From positions 1-62,841 of the forward strand of contig JABISL010000053.1 in the NCBI GenBank assembly GCA_018700055.1: 62,841 nt of DNA. Direction: 5' to 3'. Below the pieces are notes generated by a model. That model did not search any database and was not told the origin of the DNA. It saw only the letters and a program-made list of their open reading frames with translations. Below are positions 17,367 through 27,120 of the stretch, one piece after another (position 1 is the first letter of the stretch; each line of letters opens with the position of its first letter). The translations under genes were made by a program, and so were the position numbers. The stretch is from a bacterium. Its GTDB lineage: Bacteria; Margulisbacteria; Marinamargulisbacteria; UBA817; JABISL01.

Positions 17367-17999
17367 GTGCAAATAAATGACGATATTGGATTAGATGAAG
17401 AATTTGAATACCACGATGGCTTAGGCGATTTACTTCGTGAAAAAGAACGTCGCGAATTCAGCTGGGTTAAATTTATCATCGTTGTCATCAGCACTGTGAC
17501 CGTTATCACACTCAGTTTTATGGTCATAGTCGCTATCGGACGCAACTTGATGATCCGATCGCCACAGACCAAGCCACTAATGGAATCAAACAACGACAAA
17601 TATGACTTTGATCCAGATAAACCGGTCTTTGTTGATGACCCTATTCGTCAAAGAGCGCGACCAAAACCAGTTAAAAAAACAGCTGTCGCACCAGCAAAAA
17701 AAGTCACCACCAAGCCAATTTCTCGTAAAACAAAGGCTATTACAACCACGAAAAAAACAACTAAAAATCGAACCTTGTACCGCGTAACCTTTGGTCCATT
17801 CGACACCGCTAGCCAAGCCCACGCAATGGTCAAAACACTCAAAGGCAAAAAAGTATCTAGTTATGTTTGGAGACTAAAAGAAAATGGTCAAACCCAACAC
17901 CGAGTCCAAGCCGGCGCATTCCGAACTAAGAAACGCGCACTTACGCTAGTCAGCCAACTCAAACGAAAAGGCTTAAACGCCTCCATCGTTCACAAGTAA
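17367..17999 (+). CDS. Single-pass membrane protein with C-terminal SPOR domain
   Basis: SPOR domains bind denuded glycan strands of septal peptidoglycan, so this is likely a division or wall-associated protein in the inner membrane. The 211-residue form has an acidic N-terminus (GLDEEFEYHDGL), one membrane helix around WVKFIIVVISTVTVI, a long Lys/Pro/Thr-rich periplasmic linker and the SPOR repeat. In the SPOR repeat YRVTFGPFDTASQAHAMVKTL and HRVQAGAFRTKKRALTLVSQL form the two half-motifs. I chose the GTG at 17367 because GGAG lies six bases upstream (17357-17360). The longer frame would overlap the divergent Nudix gene. Confidence 0.88.
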   Translation: MQINDDIGLDEEFEYHDGLGDLLREKERREFSWVKFIIVVISTVTVITLSFMVIVAIGRNLMIRSPQTKPLMESNNDKYDFDPDKPVFVDDPIRQRARPKPVKKTAVAPAKKVTTKPISRKTKAITTTKKTTKNRTLYRVTFGPFDTASQAHAMVKTLKGKKVSSYVWRLKENGQTQHRVQAGAFRTKKRALTLVSQLKRKGLNASIVHK

Positions 18000-18003
18000 T
18001 CGA

Positions 18004-18180
18004 CTAGCGCTTTAACAGCGACTTAAGTAACAAGGCAACTCCAACACCAATAAAGACTATCGGCCATGCCTTGACGAGGTCAACAACTCCTAAGTTGTCT
18101 AATAAAAAGACAACCCCTATCATCATTAGGGCAACCCCTAATACAAATCCCCCCCGACCTGATTTAAACGACTCTGACAT
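18004..18180 (-). CDS. Small two-helix membrane protein (LiaF/DUF5668-like)
   Basis: A 58-codon ORF too short for usual gene finders. It reads MSESFKSGRGGF, then two hydrophobic helices separated by LLDNLGVVDLVKAWP. That turn, with the tryptophan-proline and the following IVFIGVGVALL, is the pattern of the LiaI-LiaF-like transmembrane module found in small bacterial membrane proteins. A strong GGGAGGGG lies a few bases before the ATG, which supports translation. It ends the minus-strand run that begins with ftsE, ftsX and the SurA-like gene. Function unknown. Confidence 0.7.
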   Translation of the reverse strand: MSESFKSGRGGFVLGVALMMIGVVFLLDNLGVVDLVKAWPIVFIGVGVALLLKSLLKR

Positions 18181-18195
18181 AAAACCCCTCCCGCA

Positions 18196-18282
18196 TTAAC
18201 TTAGACAAATGGTTAATCCAGCAGCGATTACTACAGTGATCGCCCCACTAGCTACACGTACCCAAAAGTCACGATTGATCAT
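18196..18282 (-). CDS. Possible 28-residue membrane peptide coupled to the SurA-like gene
   Basis: The ATG overlaps the stop of the SurA/PpiD-like gene (ATGA). The ORF reads MINRDFWVRVASGAIT followed by a hydrophobic helix to the stop. Small coupled membrane peptides exist, but at this length the ORF could be chance. The position in an otherwise gene-dense operon and the clean helix are the only support. Confidence 0.4.
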   Translation of the reverse strand: MINRDFWVRVASGAITVVIAAGLTICLS

Positions 18283-19766
18283 TTCGTACTACTAAGCTCA
18301 AAAGGCTCCGTTTCAACCACAGCCTCTGCAGCCACTTTGTTAGCTGCGCGCAAAGCTTTGATTTGACGCGAGACCTTCCGACGTCTGGACGTCTCACCAA
18401 ATGTTTTTAAAGTGGTCTCAATCGCTTCTAAGATCATAATATCCCCTGAGGCCTCTTTGATAGCCTTATCTAAAGCCCTTCGGGTTCTAACAGGTGACTT
18501 CTGAGCCCTGTAGACTTCTGCTAATGCCATATATACAAAAGGAAACGGCTGGTCAGGCGTTAACTCGGCCTTAGCCTCAGATTTTAGAAGGTACGGTTTG
18601 GCAAGCTTGTTCTTTTTATCTTGCATGTACAATTTCGCAATCAAATAATCAGGAACTGGGTTTGAAGGAAACTGAGAAGAAAGAGATGTGTATGCCCCCA
18701 TAGCTTCTTTAATTTTTCCAAGTGACGTCATCTGAACAGCCTCAACATCTTTATCCAAAATATCTGTTTTTTGATTTTGACTAACTTGGATAAAAAAGCG
18801 TTGTAACGCTTTCTTATCCCACTCTGTTTTAAGCGCCTGCCTAGCGCCTTCTGCGTTGAAATCCTTTGGTTTAGATTGCTCTTTAATATCCTGTACCTGA
18901 ATAATATGGTAGCCAACAGGTGTCTGTACCGGTTGAGAAACCTCCCCTTTACCCAATTCAAATGCCACTTTTCCAAAAGAAGGAATCAGCTGACTATTTG
19001 ATACCCATCCGAGGTCCCCCCCGCTATCTTTTGTTTTGGTATCATCAGAATACTTAGCAGCCAGAGTAGAGAACGCCTGTCCTTCTCGAAGCAGTTGTGC
19101 GACATCGTTAGCTTTATTTAAAGCCTCCTTCTGTGCCAAAGCCCCTTCACGGCGTACATCTTGAGTAGGGATTCTAGGAACAATCAATATATGACGCACT
19201 TTGACCTTAAGAAAAAGGTTCTCTACATCCCGATCCGTTACACTCACACTAGCCCGAATAGCCTCATCCATTTTTTGAGCCATTATCTGATTAGATAAAT
19301 ACGTCATAAAGTTTCTGTACCCCGTGTTTCCACCTAGCAATGCTTTTAACTCTGACTCTTTGGACACATCATAAGCATTCATTGCCCCTACCAAAGCAAA
19401 CTTTTTATCCTGTCGACTTACCTTCAAGCCCTTTTGTTTGGCGCCTTCTAAAAGCAACGAAAAATCTACACTTCGCTGAAATGCATTTAGCTTAAGATAT
19501 TCCAAAATAACCGGATCAATAATAACAGCCTCTGGGTTAGAAGATTTAAATTGCTGAACCAATGACGCATACTGACTTTGATAAATTTGACGATATACCG
19601 GAATCCCACCAATCATTGCCACTGATGCATTAGCCATTTGTCTGGGGTCTGGCGTTGAGTTCCCCTCGCCACCCAAAAATACCAAACCAGTAAACATAGT
19701 ACCTGCAAAAAATACGACAATCGCTATAGAAATTTTTATAGCGTGCTCTCTAAAAATAGTTAACAT
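18279..19766 (-). CDS. Membrane-anchored SurA/PpiD-like peptidyl-prolyl isomerase with TPR tail
   Basis: Proteins of this type help outer-membrane and secreted proteins fold in the periplasm. The 495-residue form has an N-terminal membrane anchor (ISIAIVVFFAGTMFTGLVFL) and a SurA-like N-domain helix region (IPVYRQIYQSQYASLVQQF). One parvulin domain follows, with VRHILIVPR, the GGDLGWVSNSQLIPSFGKVAF segment and TPVGYHIIQVQDI. About 150 C-terminal residues resemble tetratricopeptide helices. I chose the ATG at 19766 because GAGGAG lies just upstream; the longer frame adds only seven residues. It sits directly after ftsX. Confidence 0.88.
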   Translation of the reverse strand: MLTIFREHAIKISIAIVVFFAGTMFTGLVFLGGEGNSTPDPRQMANASVAMIGGIPVYRQIYQSQYASLVQQFKSSNPEAVIIDPVILEYLKLNAFQRSVDFSLLLEGAKQKGLKVSRQDKKFALVGAMNAYDVSKESELKALLGGNTGYRNFMTYLSNQIMAQKMDEAIRASVSVTDRDVENLFLKVKVRHILIVPRIPTQDVRREGALAQKEALNKANDVAQLLREGQAFSTLAAKYSDDTKTKDSGGDLGWVSNSQLIPSFGKVAFELGKGEVSQPVQTPVGYHIIQVQDIKEQSKPKDFNAEGARQALKTEWDKKALQRFFIQVSQNQKTDILDKDVEAVQMTSLGKIKEAMGAYTSLSSQFPSNPVPDYLIAKLYMQDKKNKLAKPYLLKSEAKAELTPDQPFPFVYMALAEVYRAQKSPVRTRRALDKAIKEASGDIMILEAIETTLKTFGETSRRRKVSRQIKALRAANKVAAEAVVETEPFELSSTK

Positions 19767-19802
19767 AATGTTCTCCTCTTCCCACAAACTCGAATGGTTT
19801 AA

Positions 19803-20693
19803 TTATAACTGATGCTTCAACGTTTTTGACACTGAAATATAAGCCCCCACAATTCCAATGCCTGTACCAGTCAAAGCCACAATCATAAAGATACGCAATA
19901 ACTCGGATTGATGAAATACCAAAGGGAAAAATGGTACGCTTCCCTGAATTTTTTCACCTAAAAAGTAATACGCGGAACTAAGCAGCGCCACTGACATCAA
20001 AGCCCCAATGAATCCAATTAAAAAACCTTCAATTAAAAAAGGCCACTGGATGAATCGATTGGTCGCACCAACTAACTTCATAACACTGATTTCATCTTGC
20101 CTAGCAATCACTGTTAAGCGAATCGTATTCACAATAATTAATAACGTAGATATCCCAAGTATCCCAACTAACCCAAATCCAAAGACATGAATCAAACGAC
20201 TAAATCGCTCCATTCGTTCCGCAATTTCTCCTCCATAAACAAGGTCATCAACATAATAGTCAAATCCCCGTAAATACTTAGCCACTGGAAGAATATGATG
20301 ATCCTTCATAAGGCTAATACGAATAGAATGTGGCAAGGGATTATCTTGGTCAGTCGAATCTAAGTGCAAATTCTGAAATTGGTTCCGAAACTCATCCCAC
20401 GCGACCACTTTATCAACAAATTTAACGGATTCAATCCCTTTAATACGCTTAATACGGTCTTGAAACTGGGTAATTTCTTGCTGCGTAAGGGAAGATTTCA
20501 AGAAGATTCGAATCTCCAATTTAGAGGTAATTAAGTCCGCTAGATTCGTCAGGTTGGTAGTCACTAATAAAAAGAACCCAAACACCAACAAGGACACTGT
20601 TACAGTCACAATCGAAATAACGGCCATCAACGAAGAACGCTTGATCCCTATCATCGTTTCAGTAATAAAAAATCCCCAATCCCGAAACATCAC
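19803..20693 (-). CDS. ftsX: Cell division protein FtsX
   Basis: FtsX is the membrane half of the FtsEX complex that activates septal peptidoglycan hydrolases. The 296-residue protein shows the family topology: a first membrane helix (SSLMAVISIVTVTVSLLVFGFFLL), an extracytoplasmic domain of about 110 residues beginning LTNLADLITSKLEIRIFLK, then three more helices with the FtsX-domain motif RLTVIARQDEISVMKLVGATNRFIQWPFLIEG. Its start overlaps the ftsE stop by four bases. Confidence 0.96.
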   Translation of the reverse strand: MMFRDWGFFITETMIGIKRSSLMAVISIVTVTVSLLVFGFFLLVTTNLTNLADLITSKLEIRIFLKSSLTQQEITQFQDRIKRIKGIESVKFVDKVVAWDEFRNQFQNLHLDSTDQDNPLPHSIRISLMKDHHILPVAKYLRGFDYYVDDLVYGGEIAERMERFSRLIHVFGFGLVGILGISTLLIIVNTIRLTVIARQDEISVMKLVGATNRFIQWPFLIEGFLIGFIGALMSVALLSSAYYFLGEKIQGSVPFFPLVFHQSELLRIFMIVALTGTGIGIVGAYISVSKTLKHQL

Positions 20694-21370
20694 TCGACAT
20701 AACCTCCAAGTTGCTGGTCTCGTTTAACTTGTCCCGATTCAATCGCAATCACTCGCTTAGGCAACCCATCTACAATTTCAGTATCATGAGTCGCCATTAC
20801 CACAGTGGTTTTTCTAGTATTAATCTTGGTAAGTAGTTGAACGATATCCCAGGACGTATCAGGATCCAAGTTCCCTGTAGGCTCATCACAAAGCAAAATA
20901 GGCGGCGCATTAACAATCGCTCTAGCAATACAAATTTTTTGTTGTTCGCCCCCAGACAATTCATTCGGCATACTATGCATCTTGTCTTCCAACCCGACCA
21001 ATTCCAACACATGCTGAACTTGTTTCTTAATCTTAGGGGTTGGGTAATGCATCACACGTAACGCAAACGCGACATTCTCATAAACAGTCCGTTTAGATAG
21101 CAACTTATAATCTTGAAATATCATCCCGATATTGCGACGATAAAAAGGAATTTGACTCCGCTGTATTCGACTCAAAATAAACCTATCGATGATAATTTCG
21201 CCCTGACTAGGGAAATCCGCCATAAAAATCAACTTCAGCAACGTAGATTTCCCAGATCCTGAAGGACCGATCAGATAAACAAACTCTTCCTGTCCAACAA
21301 AAATGTTAATGTCATCCAAAGCTAACATGCCATTGGAATAGACCTTACTCACATTTTTGAGTTGGATCAT
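20690..21370 (-). CDS. ftsE: Cell division ATP-binding protein FtsE
   Basis: FtsE is the ABC ATPase partner of FtsX. The 226-residue protein has Walker A GPSGSGKST (residues 35-43), the Q-loop in MIFQDYKLL, the ABC signature LSGGEQQ, Walker B ILLCDEPTGNLD and the switch histidine in VMATHD. Length is typical. Its start overlaps the stop of the upstream transketolase gene by four bases, so division and carbon-metabolism genes are translationally coupled here. Confidence 0.97.
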   Translation of the reverse strand: MIQLKNVSKVYSNGMLALDDINIFVGQEEFVYLIGPSGSGKSTLLKLIFMADFPSQGEIIIDRFILSRIQRSQIPFYRRNIGMIFQDYKLLSKRTVYENVAFALRVMHYPTPKIKKQVQHVLELVGLEDKMHSMPNELSGGEQQKICIARAIVNAPPILLCDEPTGNLDPDTSWDIVQLLTKINTRKTTVVMATHDTEIVDGLPKRVIAIESGQVKRDQQLGGYVE

Positions 21371-23373
21371 GAGGGAGCTGAAACAGTTTGTTGAGAGAAT
21401 TCACGAATGCGGGACAAAATTGCCTGAGGTGTAAACTGATACAACTCAGCGAGATCTGAAGCCGGTGCACTCGCACCAAAGGTATCAATCCCAATAGCCA
21501 ATCCATCACGACCAATATACCGATGCCATCCAAATGTAGTCTGTGCTTCGATTGAAACAAACTGTCTCGGCTCACCCAAAACAGTATCTCTATAAGAGTT
21601 AGATTGAGACTCAAACAACTCAAATGAAGGCAATGATACAACCCGGACGGATTTACCATCTTGTTCCAATTGACTCGCCACATTGCAAGCTAAGCTCACT
21701 TCTGAACCTGTAGCCAGTATTGTAAGGTCCAATGCATCCGTTCGTGCCTCAGACTGGATAACGTATCCCCCCTTAGCTACCGAACCAGAATCAGAGTTTG
21801 GCAAATCAGGTAAGCCCTGACGACTCAAAACAATCGCTGCAGGACCCGTTCCCGTCAATCCTGCTAACCAAGAGCCTTTGACTTCAGTGGCATCCGCTGG
21901 ACGCAATACCGTTAAACCCGGCATAGCTCTTAGGGACGCCAAGTGTTCAACTGGCTGATGCGTAGGGCCATCTTCACCTAAAAACACAGAGTCGTGAGTG
22001 AACTGATATAACACTGGCAATTTCATTAATGCGGCCAATCGAATCGCATTTCTCATATAATCAGAAAACATCATAAACGTGCCACAATACGGCCGGTGAA
22101 GTCCATGTAAGGCTAAGCCTGAAGCCATCGCCGCCATCGCAAACTCACGTACACCATACTTAATATTACGTCCTGAAAAATCGCCTGGACCAACTTGCCC
22201 CCCGGCTTTCATCCATGTGTTATCAGAACAAGACAAATCCGCAGACCCACCTACAACATTAGGAATCGCATCATGAAGTGTTTGCAAAACCGCACTAGAC
22301 GATTGACGAGTAGCCCCATTGGGTTTCGTCTCCGTTGCATCTACCTTTCCAATTAAGTCAGCAGACAACGCACCGGCTTCAGCACTTTGCCATGCAGCAG
22401 CCGCTTCAGGATGGTCTGTCGCCCATTCCTGATATCGAGACTTCCATGATTGTATTGTTGTTTCCCAGTCAGACTGTCGATTTTGAAAAAACGAAGTCAC
22501 TTCTTCAGGAACATGAAACAAAGGAGTCAAAGGAATACCCAAAGCCTCTTTTGTAAGCTTCATTTCTTCGGCCCCTAAGGCCTTTCCATGCGCTTCACTT
22601 GATCCGGCTCGATTAGGAGACCCAAATCCAATGGTCGTTTTGGCAATAATCAAAGAAGGGGTATTACTCTCCCCTGCCGCTTGATACGCCTTATCGATGG
22701 CTGCATAATCATGTCCATTAATCGTTTGAACATCCCAGCCATAAGACTCATACCGTTTAGCTGTATCTTCGGTCATACACTCAGATAAAGGGCCGTCCAA
22801 ACAGATATCATTCGCATCATAAATCAACGTCAAATTATCCAACTTAAGGTGACCTGCAAGCGATGCAGATTCAGCGGAAATGCCTTCCATAATACAGCCG
22901 TCACCAGCCAGTACCACAACACGGCCATTTAATAAGTCTAAATCTTGTACGCCATACCTATTCGCCGCAAGTTTTTGTCCCAGAGCCATCCCAGCTGCGG
23001 TAGCGACACCTTGTCCCAATGGACCGGTCGTCATTTCTACCCCAGGGCACTCGCCATATTCAGGATGTCCAGCAGTTGGTGAATGGAGTTGGCGAAACGC
23101 CTTAATGTCATCCAAACTTAAGTCAAATCCAGCTAAATGTAATGATGAATAAAGCGCCATAGATCCATGACCTGCAGAAAGCACAAAGCGATCACGATTC
23201 ATCCAACTCGTATCCCGAGGCGATAAATCAAGACCATGACCATACAAATACGCCATAATCTCAGCACAGCCCATAGGCAATCCTGGATGACCACTATTTG
23301 CGGCCTCAATAGCATCAATCGATAATCCACGTATCGTCTTAGCAACGATGTCTAAATGCGCAAAAGAACTCAC
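21367..23373 (-). CDS. tkt: Transketolase
   Basis: Transketolase moves two-carbon units in the pentose phosphate pathway using thiamine diphosphate. The 668-residue protein is full length. It shows ANSGHPGLPMGCAE and the LSAGHGSMALYS segment. The ThDP/metal motif is GDGCIMEGISAESASLAGHL with YDANDICLDG, and the pyrimidine domain has THDSVFLGEDGPTHQPVEHL. The start is GTG at 23373, with GGAGG seven bases upstream (23381-23385). It lies between rseP and ftsE in a long minus-strand run. Confidence 0.97.
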   Translation of the reverse strand: MSSFAHLDIVAKTIRGLSIDAIEAANSGHPGLPMGCAEIMAYLYGHGLDLSPRDTSWMNRDRFVLSAGHGSMALYSSLHLAGFDLSLDDIKAFRQLHSPTAGHPEYGECPGVEMTTGPLGQGVATAAGMALGQKLAANRYGVQDLDLLNGRVVVLAGDGCIMEGISAESASLAGHLKLDNLTLIYDANDICLDGPLSECMTEDTAKRYESYGWDVQTINGHDYAAIDKAYQAAGESNTPSLIIAKTTIGFGSPNRAGSSEAHGKALGAEEMKLTKEALGIPLTPLFHVPEEVTSFFQNRQSDWETTIQSWKSRYQEWATDHPEAAAAWQSAEAGALSADLIGKVDATETKPNGATRQSSSAVLQTLHDAIPNVVGGSADLSCSDNTWMKAGGQVGPGDFSGRNIKYGVREFAMAAMASGLALHGLHRPYCGTFMMFSDYMRNAIRLAALMKLPVLYQFTHDSVFLGEDGPTHQPVEHLASLRAMPGLTVLRPADATEVKGSWLAGLTGTGPAAIVLSRQGLPDLPNSDSGSVAKGGYVIQSEARTDALDLTILATGSEVSLACNVASQLEQDGKSVRVVSLPSFELFESQSNSYRDTVLGEPRQFVSIEAQTTFGWHRYIGRDGLAIGIDTFGASAPASDLAELYQFTPQAILSRIREFSQQTVSAPS

Positions 23374-23393
23374 TGAAAGACCTCCATTTTATA

Positions 23394-24476
23394 TTACAGA
23401 CCTGCGGCCTTTTGTAGGATTGATAAACGATTTTTCCAATGCATAATATCATTAAAGACCACCAACACCATCACTGTAATCAATAGTGCCGCACCCGTAT
23501 TATGAATAACAGTCTCCCATTTGGAGTTCACAGGGCGACCAATCACCCCTTCAATAATCAAAAATATTAGATGCCCACCATCCAAAACAGGAAAGGGCAA
23601 AAGATTCATGACGCCCAAACTAATACTAATCAACGCCATGATGTTCAAAAAGTTAAGTACCCCAACTAATCCATTCGCAGTATCCAAATGAAATGACGCC
23701 AATTGAACGATCCCAATAGGGCCAGCCACATCACCTAAGTTCGCTTCTTGTCGAATCAACATCGACAAACTCAGGAACACATTACTAATACTCGTATAAG
23801 TACGTTGAGACCCTAACCATAACCCTTTGATTGGATTATACCGACGCACTTCCTCATCAAAACGAACACCAATTAATCCCAATGTCGGGTATTTACTGGT
23901 CCCGCGTGGTGTAATCGAAAGCTTGCTTGTAACACCGTCTCGAAGAATTTGTAATTGTAATGGTGTGTCCTTGGATGCATGTACAATTTTAATAAAATCC
24001 ATCTTAACATCTTGAATAGAGGCGCCCTCTAAAGAAACCAAGCGATCACCCTTACGAATACCAACTTCAGAAGCGGGCGTATTCGGAAACACATCGGATA
24101 CCACTGGCGTCGGTGTTGGCACACCCAACATCGAATACATAATGACAAAAATCAAAAATCCCAAAACGATATTCATCGCAGATCCAGCGACGATCGTAAT
24201 AAACCGAGATGCTAAAGGTTTTGTTTTAAAGCTAAGTGCCGGATCACAAGTCGAATTCTCATCATCGTCCAAGCCAGCCAACTTAACAAATCCACCAAAT
24301 GGAAACACCCTAATTGAATAGAGAGTTTCACCCACTTGCTTCCCATATAATTTGGGCCCCATCCCTACAGCAAATTCCAATACACCAATACCAGATCGTT
24401 TGGCCGCAACCATATGTCCCATTTCATGAATAAAAATGACAAATCCGAGTGCAAAAAGGGTAATCAAAAAGCTCAT
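23394..24476 (-). CDS. rseP: Site-2 intramembrane metalloprotease RseP/EcfE
   Basis: RseP-type proteases cut membrane-bound regulators or signal-peptide remnants inside the bilayer. The 360-residue protein has the zinc-binding HEMGH at residues 17-21 in the first helix. One PDZ domain follows, with NTPASEVGIRKGDRLVSLEG, and the third zinc ligand lies in NLLPFPVLDGGHL (Asp299). There is one PDZ domain rather than the two of E. coli RseP, as in many non-gammaproteobacterial members. It lies between an M16 peptidase gene and transketolase. No anti-sigma factor gene is adjacent. Confidence 0.94.
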   Translation of the reverse strand: MSFLITLFALGFVIFIHEMGHMVAAKRSGIGVLEFAVGMGPKLYGKQVGETLYSIRVFPFGGFVKLAGLDDDENSTCDPALSFKTKPLASRFITIVAGSAMNIVLGFLIFVIMYSMLGVPTPTPVVSDVFPNTPASEVGIRKGDRLVSLEGASIQDVKMDFIKIVHASKDTPLQLQILRDGVTSKLSITPRGTSKYPTLGLIGVRFDEEVRRYNPIKGLWLGSQRTYTSISNVFLSLSMLIRQEANLGDVAGPIGIVQLASFHLDTANGLVGVLNFLNIMALISISLGVMNLLPFPVLDGGHLIFLIIEGVIGRPVNSKWETVIHNTGAALLITVMVLVVFNDIMHWKNRLSILQKAAGL

Positions 24477-24527
24477 AAAACTAATGATAGCCTATCTCAT
24501 CACAGCCGTCATCCCGTAATCGGCGAC

Positions 24528-27104
24528 CTAATTTAGAAGAAGGGTTTGAGACCGTCGAAAAAGACGCTTCGCCGCCATCTGAACATCGCTTGTTGTAATG
24601 GTTTCCAAGATATCCAAACGCTCTTTTAGAGAAAACGGGCGCACTAAATACAATGATTGCAAAGCATGATACTGAGACCGAGAAGATAGCGAGTCTAACT
24701 GATCCAGATAATAGTGTTTCACCTGAGACTTCGCCAAAATCAACTCTGATTTGGTTATACCCTTTTTAGTCAGGAGCCTTACTTCTTCATTTATAATGCG
24801 CCGAACAGTCTTTACCTTATCTTGACTAGTCAACGCATAAATCTGAAACATCCCCGTATCTAATAAAGGAATCGACTGCGCATGAACCACATAAACCATA
24901 CCTTCACCTCTTAGTCGCGGATGAAGCCGCCCACCCGGATACCTCATGCCAGACAAAACAGCATCAACTACATCAATCTTTACTTGTTCATCTGACTGAG
25001 AAACAGACACACTATCAAACCCCATAACAACAACCCCTACCGATTGAGGAATTTCGTCACGATACACTTTCGATTTTTGGTGACCAATAATCGGCTGGTC
25101 CACTTGCTTTCGAACAGTCCAATGATCAGCATATCGTTTCAACCTTTTCTCAAGTAACGCAAGTACAGTCGATTGGTCATAGTCTCCGGAAACAGTCAAA
25201 ATCAATTGGGACGGATCCAACCCATCTAAATGAAATTGAATGACTTCCTTTTTAGTTAAGCCTTCAACAACACTCTTTGTCCCTAACTTGGACCACCCAT
25301 AAGAGTGCCCCTTATAGAAATGGGCGAAAAACCGGCGCATCGCTGCGCCAAACCACTGATCATCTTGTGTCCGAATAGACTTGAGCTGCTGCCGCTTAGC
25401 TTCGTCAAATGTATCTTGATCAAATTTCGGTGATAAGTAGCTATCTAAAAACAACGGCAGAACATCATCGAGGTCTTCCTTTAATAACTGTGCTTTAAAT
25501 ATAACGGTATTTCGACCCGACGACCCACGCATCCAAGCCCCCGAAGAGGCTATCAAGCGTCTAGATTCAGACACACTATATCGCTTAGAACCATCCCCCA
25601 ACATTGAGGACAAAAGCGTCGCTACCCCATTCGAGCTAACGGATTCATCTTTCAACCCACCGCGCCCATAAAGCCCCAGTTGAATTTGAGGCAAACTATC
25701 CTCTGGAAACCACATCACTCGAATGCCATTACTCAGAACCGTTGTTTGAGGAGGATCCGGAACACCCTGATCCGGGGATTCAGTCGAATTAAAAGAAGCT
25801 ACTCGATCCGGAACCATCACCGTTTTCACAACCATCTCCGGACGCAAATAAGCCTTCGCAACACGAACAACATCACCTTTTTTAACATCACGGAAGGTTC
25901 TTGAATACCGTTCAAAAAAATCCGGGGTTCCCGTATACAACATCGAGAGCCCCGCTCTCTGGGATCGATCATTAGCCGTTTTAACACCAAAAATATCCTC
26001 ACTAAGCTTAGTTCGAATCCCTTGCTTTAGTCTCGATCGTCGAAAATGACCTGCTTGAACTGAACGAATCTGTTTCCAGACCACCGCAACCGCAGCTGTC
26101 ACATTAACAGCTTCTGTTTCCATAACAACATCAAAATACCCGTCCGTTAACGCAGGCGTAGCGGAGTACGTTTGAACTGAAAATGCGAGTTTCTCATCCT
26201 CCACTAAGGCCTTGTGCAATAAAGACGTCTTCCCATTAGACAACACCATATCTAGCAGGTCCAAGGGATAGAGATCCGGATGGTGTAGCGACACCGTAGG
26301 AAACCTTAAGCTCACCCGAGTAACTTCCGTATTCCCTGTCACTAGTAATGATCTAGGACTCGTCAAACGTGGTTCATTGAATATTGGTGCCGATGGCGAA
26401 ACCCCTTGAGAAATCGACCCAAAAACGGTTCGAACCAAGGCTTTCGTCTTCTGTATATCCAAAGGTCCGGCGATCGACAAAACCATATTCTCAGGCACAT
26501 AATGACGTTGATAATAAGATCTCAGTTGATCCGGCGTAACCGCTAATAAGGATTTGCGATACCCTATAACAGGCGTCCCCATCGGATGATATCGATAAAA
26601 GAACCGCTGGGACTTCTGATAAAACTGTCGGGCCACGTTCGCATCCCCTCGCTCCATTTCTTTAAGGATAACGCTTTGCTCCCTACGAAACTCTTTGTGC
26701 TTGAAGGCTGAATACTGCATCCATTCACTAAGGATCGTAACTGCGTCTTCAATATAATCAGGAGAAGTATGAATAAAATACCCCGTATAATCGGTTGAAG
26801 TGACTGCATTATAAGCCCCGCCTATACGATCAATCCAACGAGTATAGGCCGCCTCAGACCGCTTAGAGGTCGTCCCGCCAGCCACCAAATGCTCCAGATA
26901 ATGAGAGAGTCCCGATCCCAACGACGCCCCTTCTCGCATGGATCCCGAACCCACAATTACACGAACGGTTACCAACGTACTCTGTGAATCAGACACCAAC
27001 ACTACAGGCAGTCCATTTTCTAAATAGGACACCGAGGTCTCAAGAGCCATCGCTGACGTCCCTATAAATACCCCCACAAGTATCCCCAAAAGCAGTTGCC
27101 TCAT
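24528..27104 (-). CDS. Exported M16-family zinc peptidase, double-domain
   Basis: The product (858 residues from the chosen start) has a signal peptide MRQLLLGILVGVFIGTSAMA and two M16 units. The first has the inverted zinc motif HYLEH (residues 68-72), with the distal glutamate likely in ILKEMERGD about 76 residues later. The second unit, from about residue 455, begins VLSNGIRVMWFPEDSLPQIQ and lacks HxxEH, as expected for the inactive half. The family degrades or processes peptides in the periplasm. I chose the ATG at 27104 over the one 30 bases earlier because it starts the signal peptide and has a -10-like TAAACT seven bases upstream. Confidence 0.9.
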   Translation of the reverse strand: MRQLLLGILVGVFIGTSAMALETSVSYLENGLPVVLVSDSQSTLVTVRVIVGSGSMREGASLGSGLSHYLEHLVAGGTTSKRSEAAYTRWIDRIGGAYNAVTSTDYTGYFIHTSPDYIEDAVTILSEWMQYSAFKHKEFRREQSVILKEMERGDANVARQFYQKSQRFFYRYHPMGTPVIGYRKSLLAVTPDQLRSYYQRHYVPENMVLSIAGPLDIQKTKALVRTVFGSISQGVSPSAPIFNEPRLTSPRSLLVTGNTEVTRVSLRFPTVSLHHPDLYPLDLLDMVLSNGKTSLLHKALVEDEKLAFSVQTYSATPALTDGYFDVVMETEAVNVTAAVAVVWKQIRSVQAGHFRRSRLKQGIRTKLSEDIFGVKTANDRSQRAGLSMLYTGTPDFFERYSRTFRDVKKGDVVRVAKAYLRPEMVVKTVMVPDRVASFNSTESPDQGVPDPPQTTVLSNGIRVMWFPEDSLPQIQLGLYGRGGLKDESVSSNGVATLLSSMLGDGSKRYSVSESRRLIASSGAWMRGSSGRNTVIFKAQLLKEDLDDVLPLFLDSYLSPKFDQDTFDEAKRQQLKSIRTQDDQWFGAAMRRFFAHFYKGHSYGWSKLGTKSVVEGLTKKEVIQFHLDGLDPSQLILTVSGDYDQSTVLALLEKRLKRYADHWTVRKQVDQPIIGHQKSKVYRDEIPQSVGVVVMGFDSVSVSQSDEQVKIDVVDAVLSGMRYPGGRLHPRLRGEGMVYVVHAQSIPLLDTGMFQIYALTSQDKVKTVRRIINEEVRLLTKKGITKSELILAKSQVKHYYLDQLDSLSSRSQYHALQSLYLVRPFSLKERLDILETITTSDVQMAAKRLFRRSQTLLLN

Positions 27105-27117
27105 GACACCTAGTTTA
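27105..27117 (-). promoter_or_regulatory. Putative -10 for the M16 peptidase gene, close to its start
   Basis: On the minus strand TAAACT (27112-27117) is seven bases before the ATG at 27104, which would give a leaderless or nearly leaderless mRNA. No clear -35 is seen. An inverted repeat lies immediately upstream. Confidence 0.3.
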
Positions 27118-27120
27118 CCC

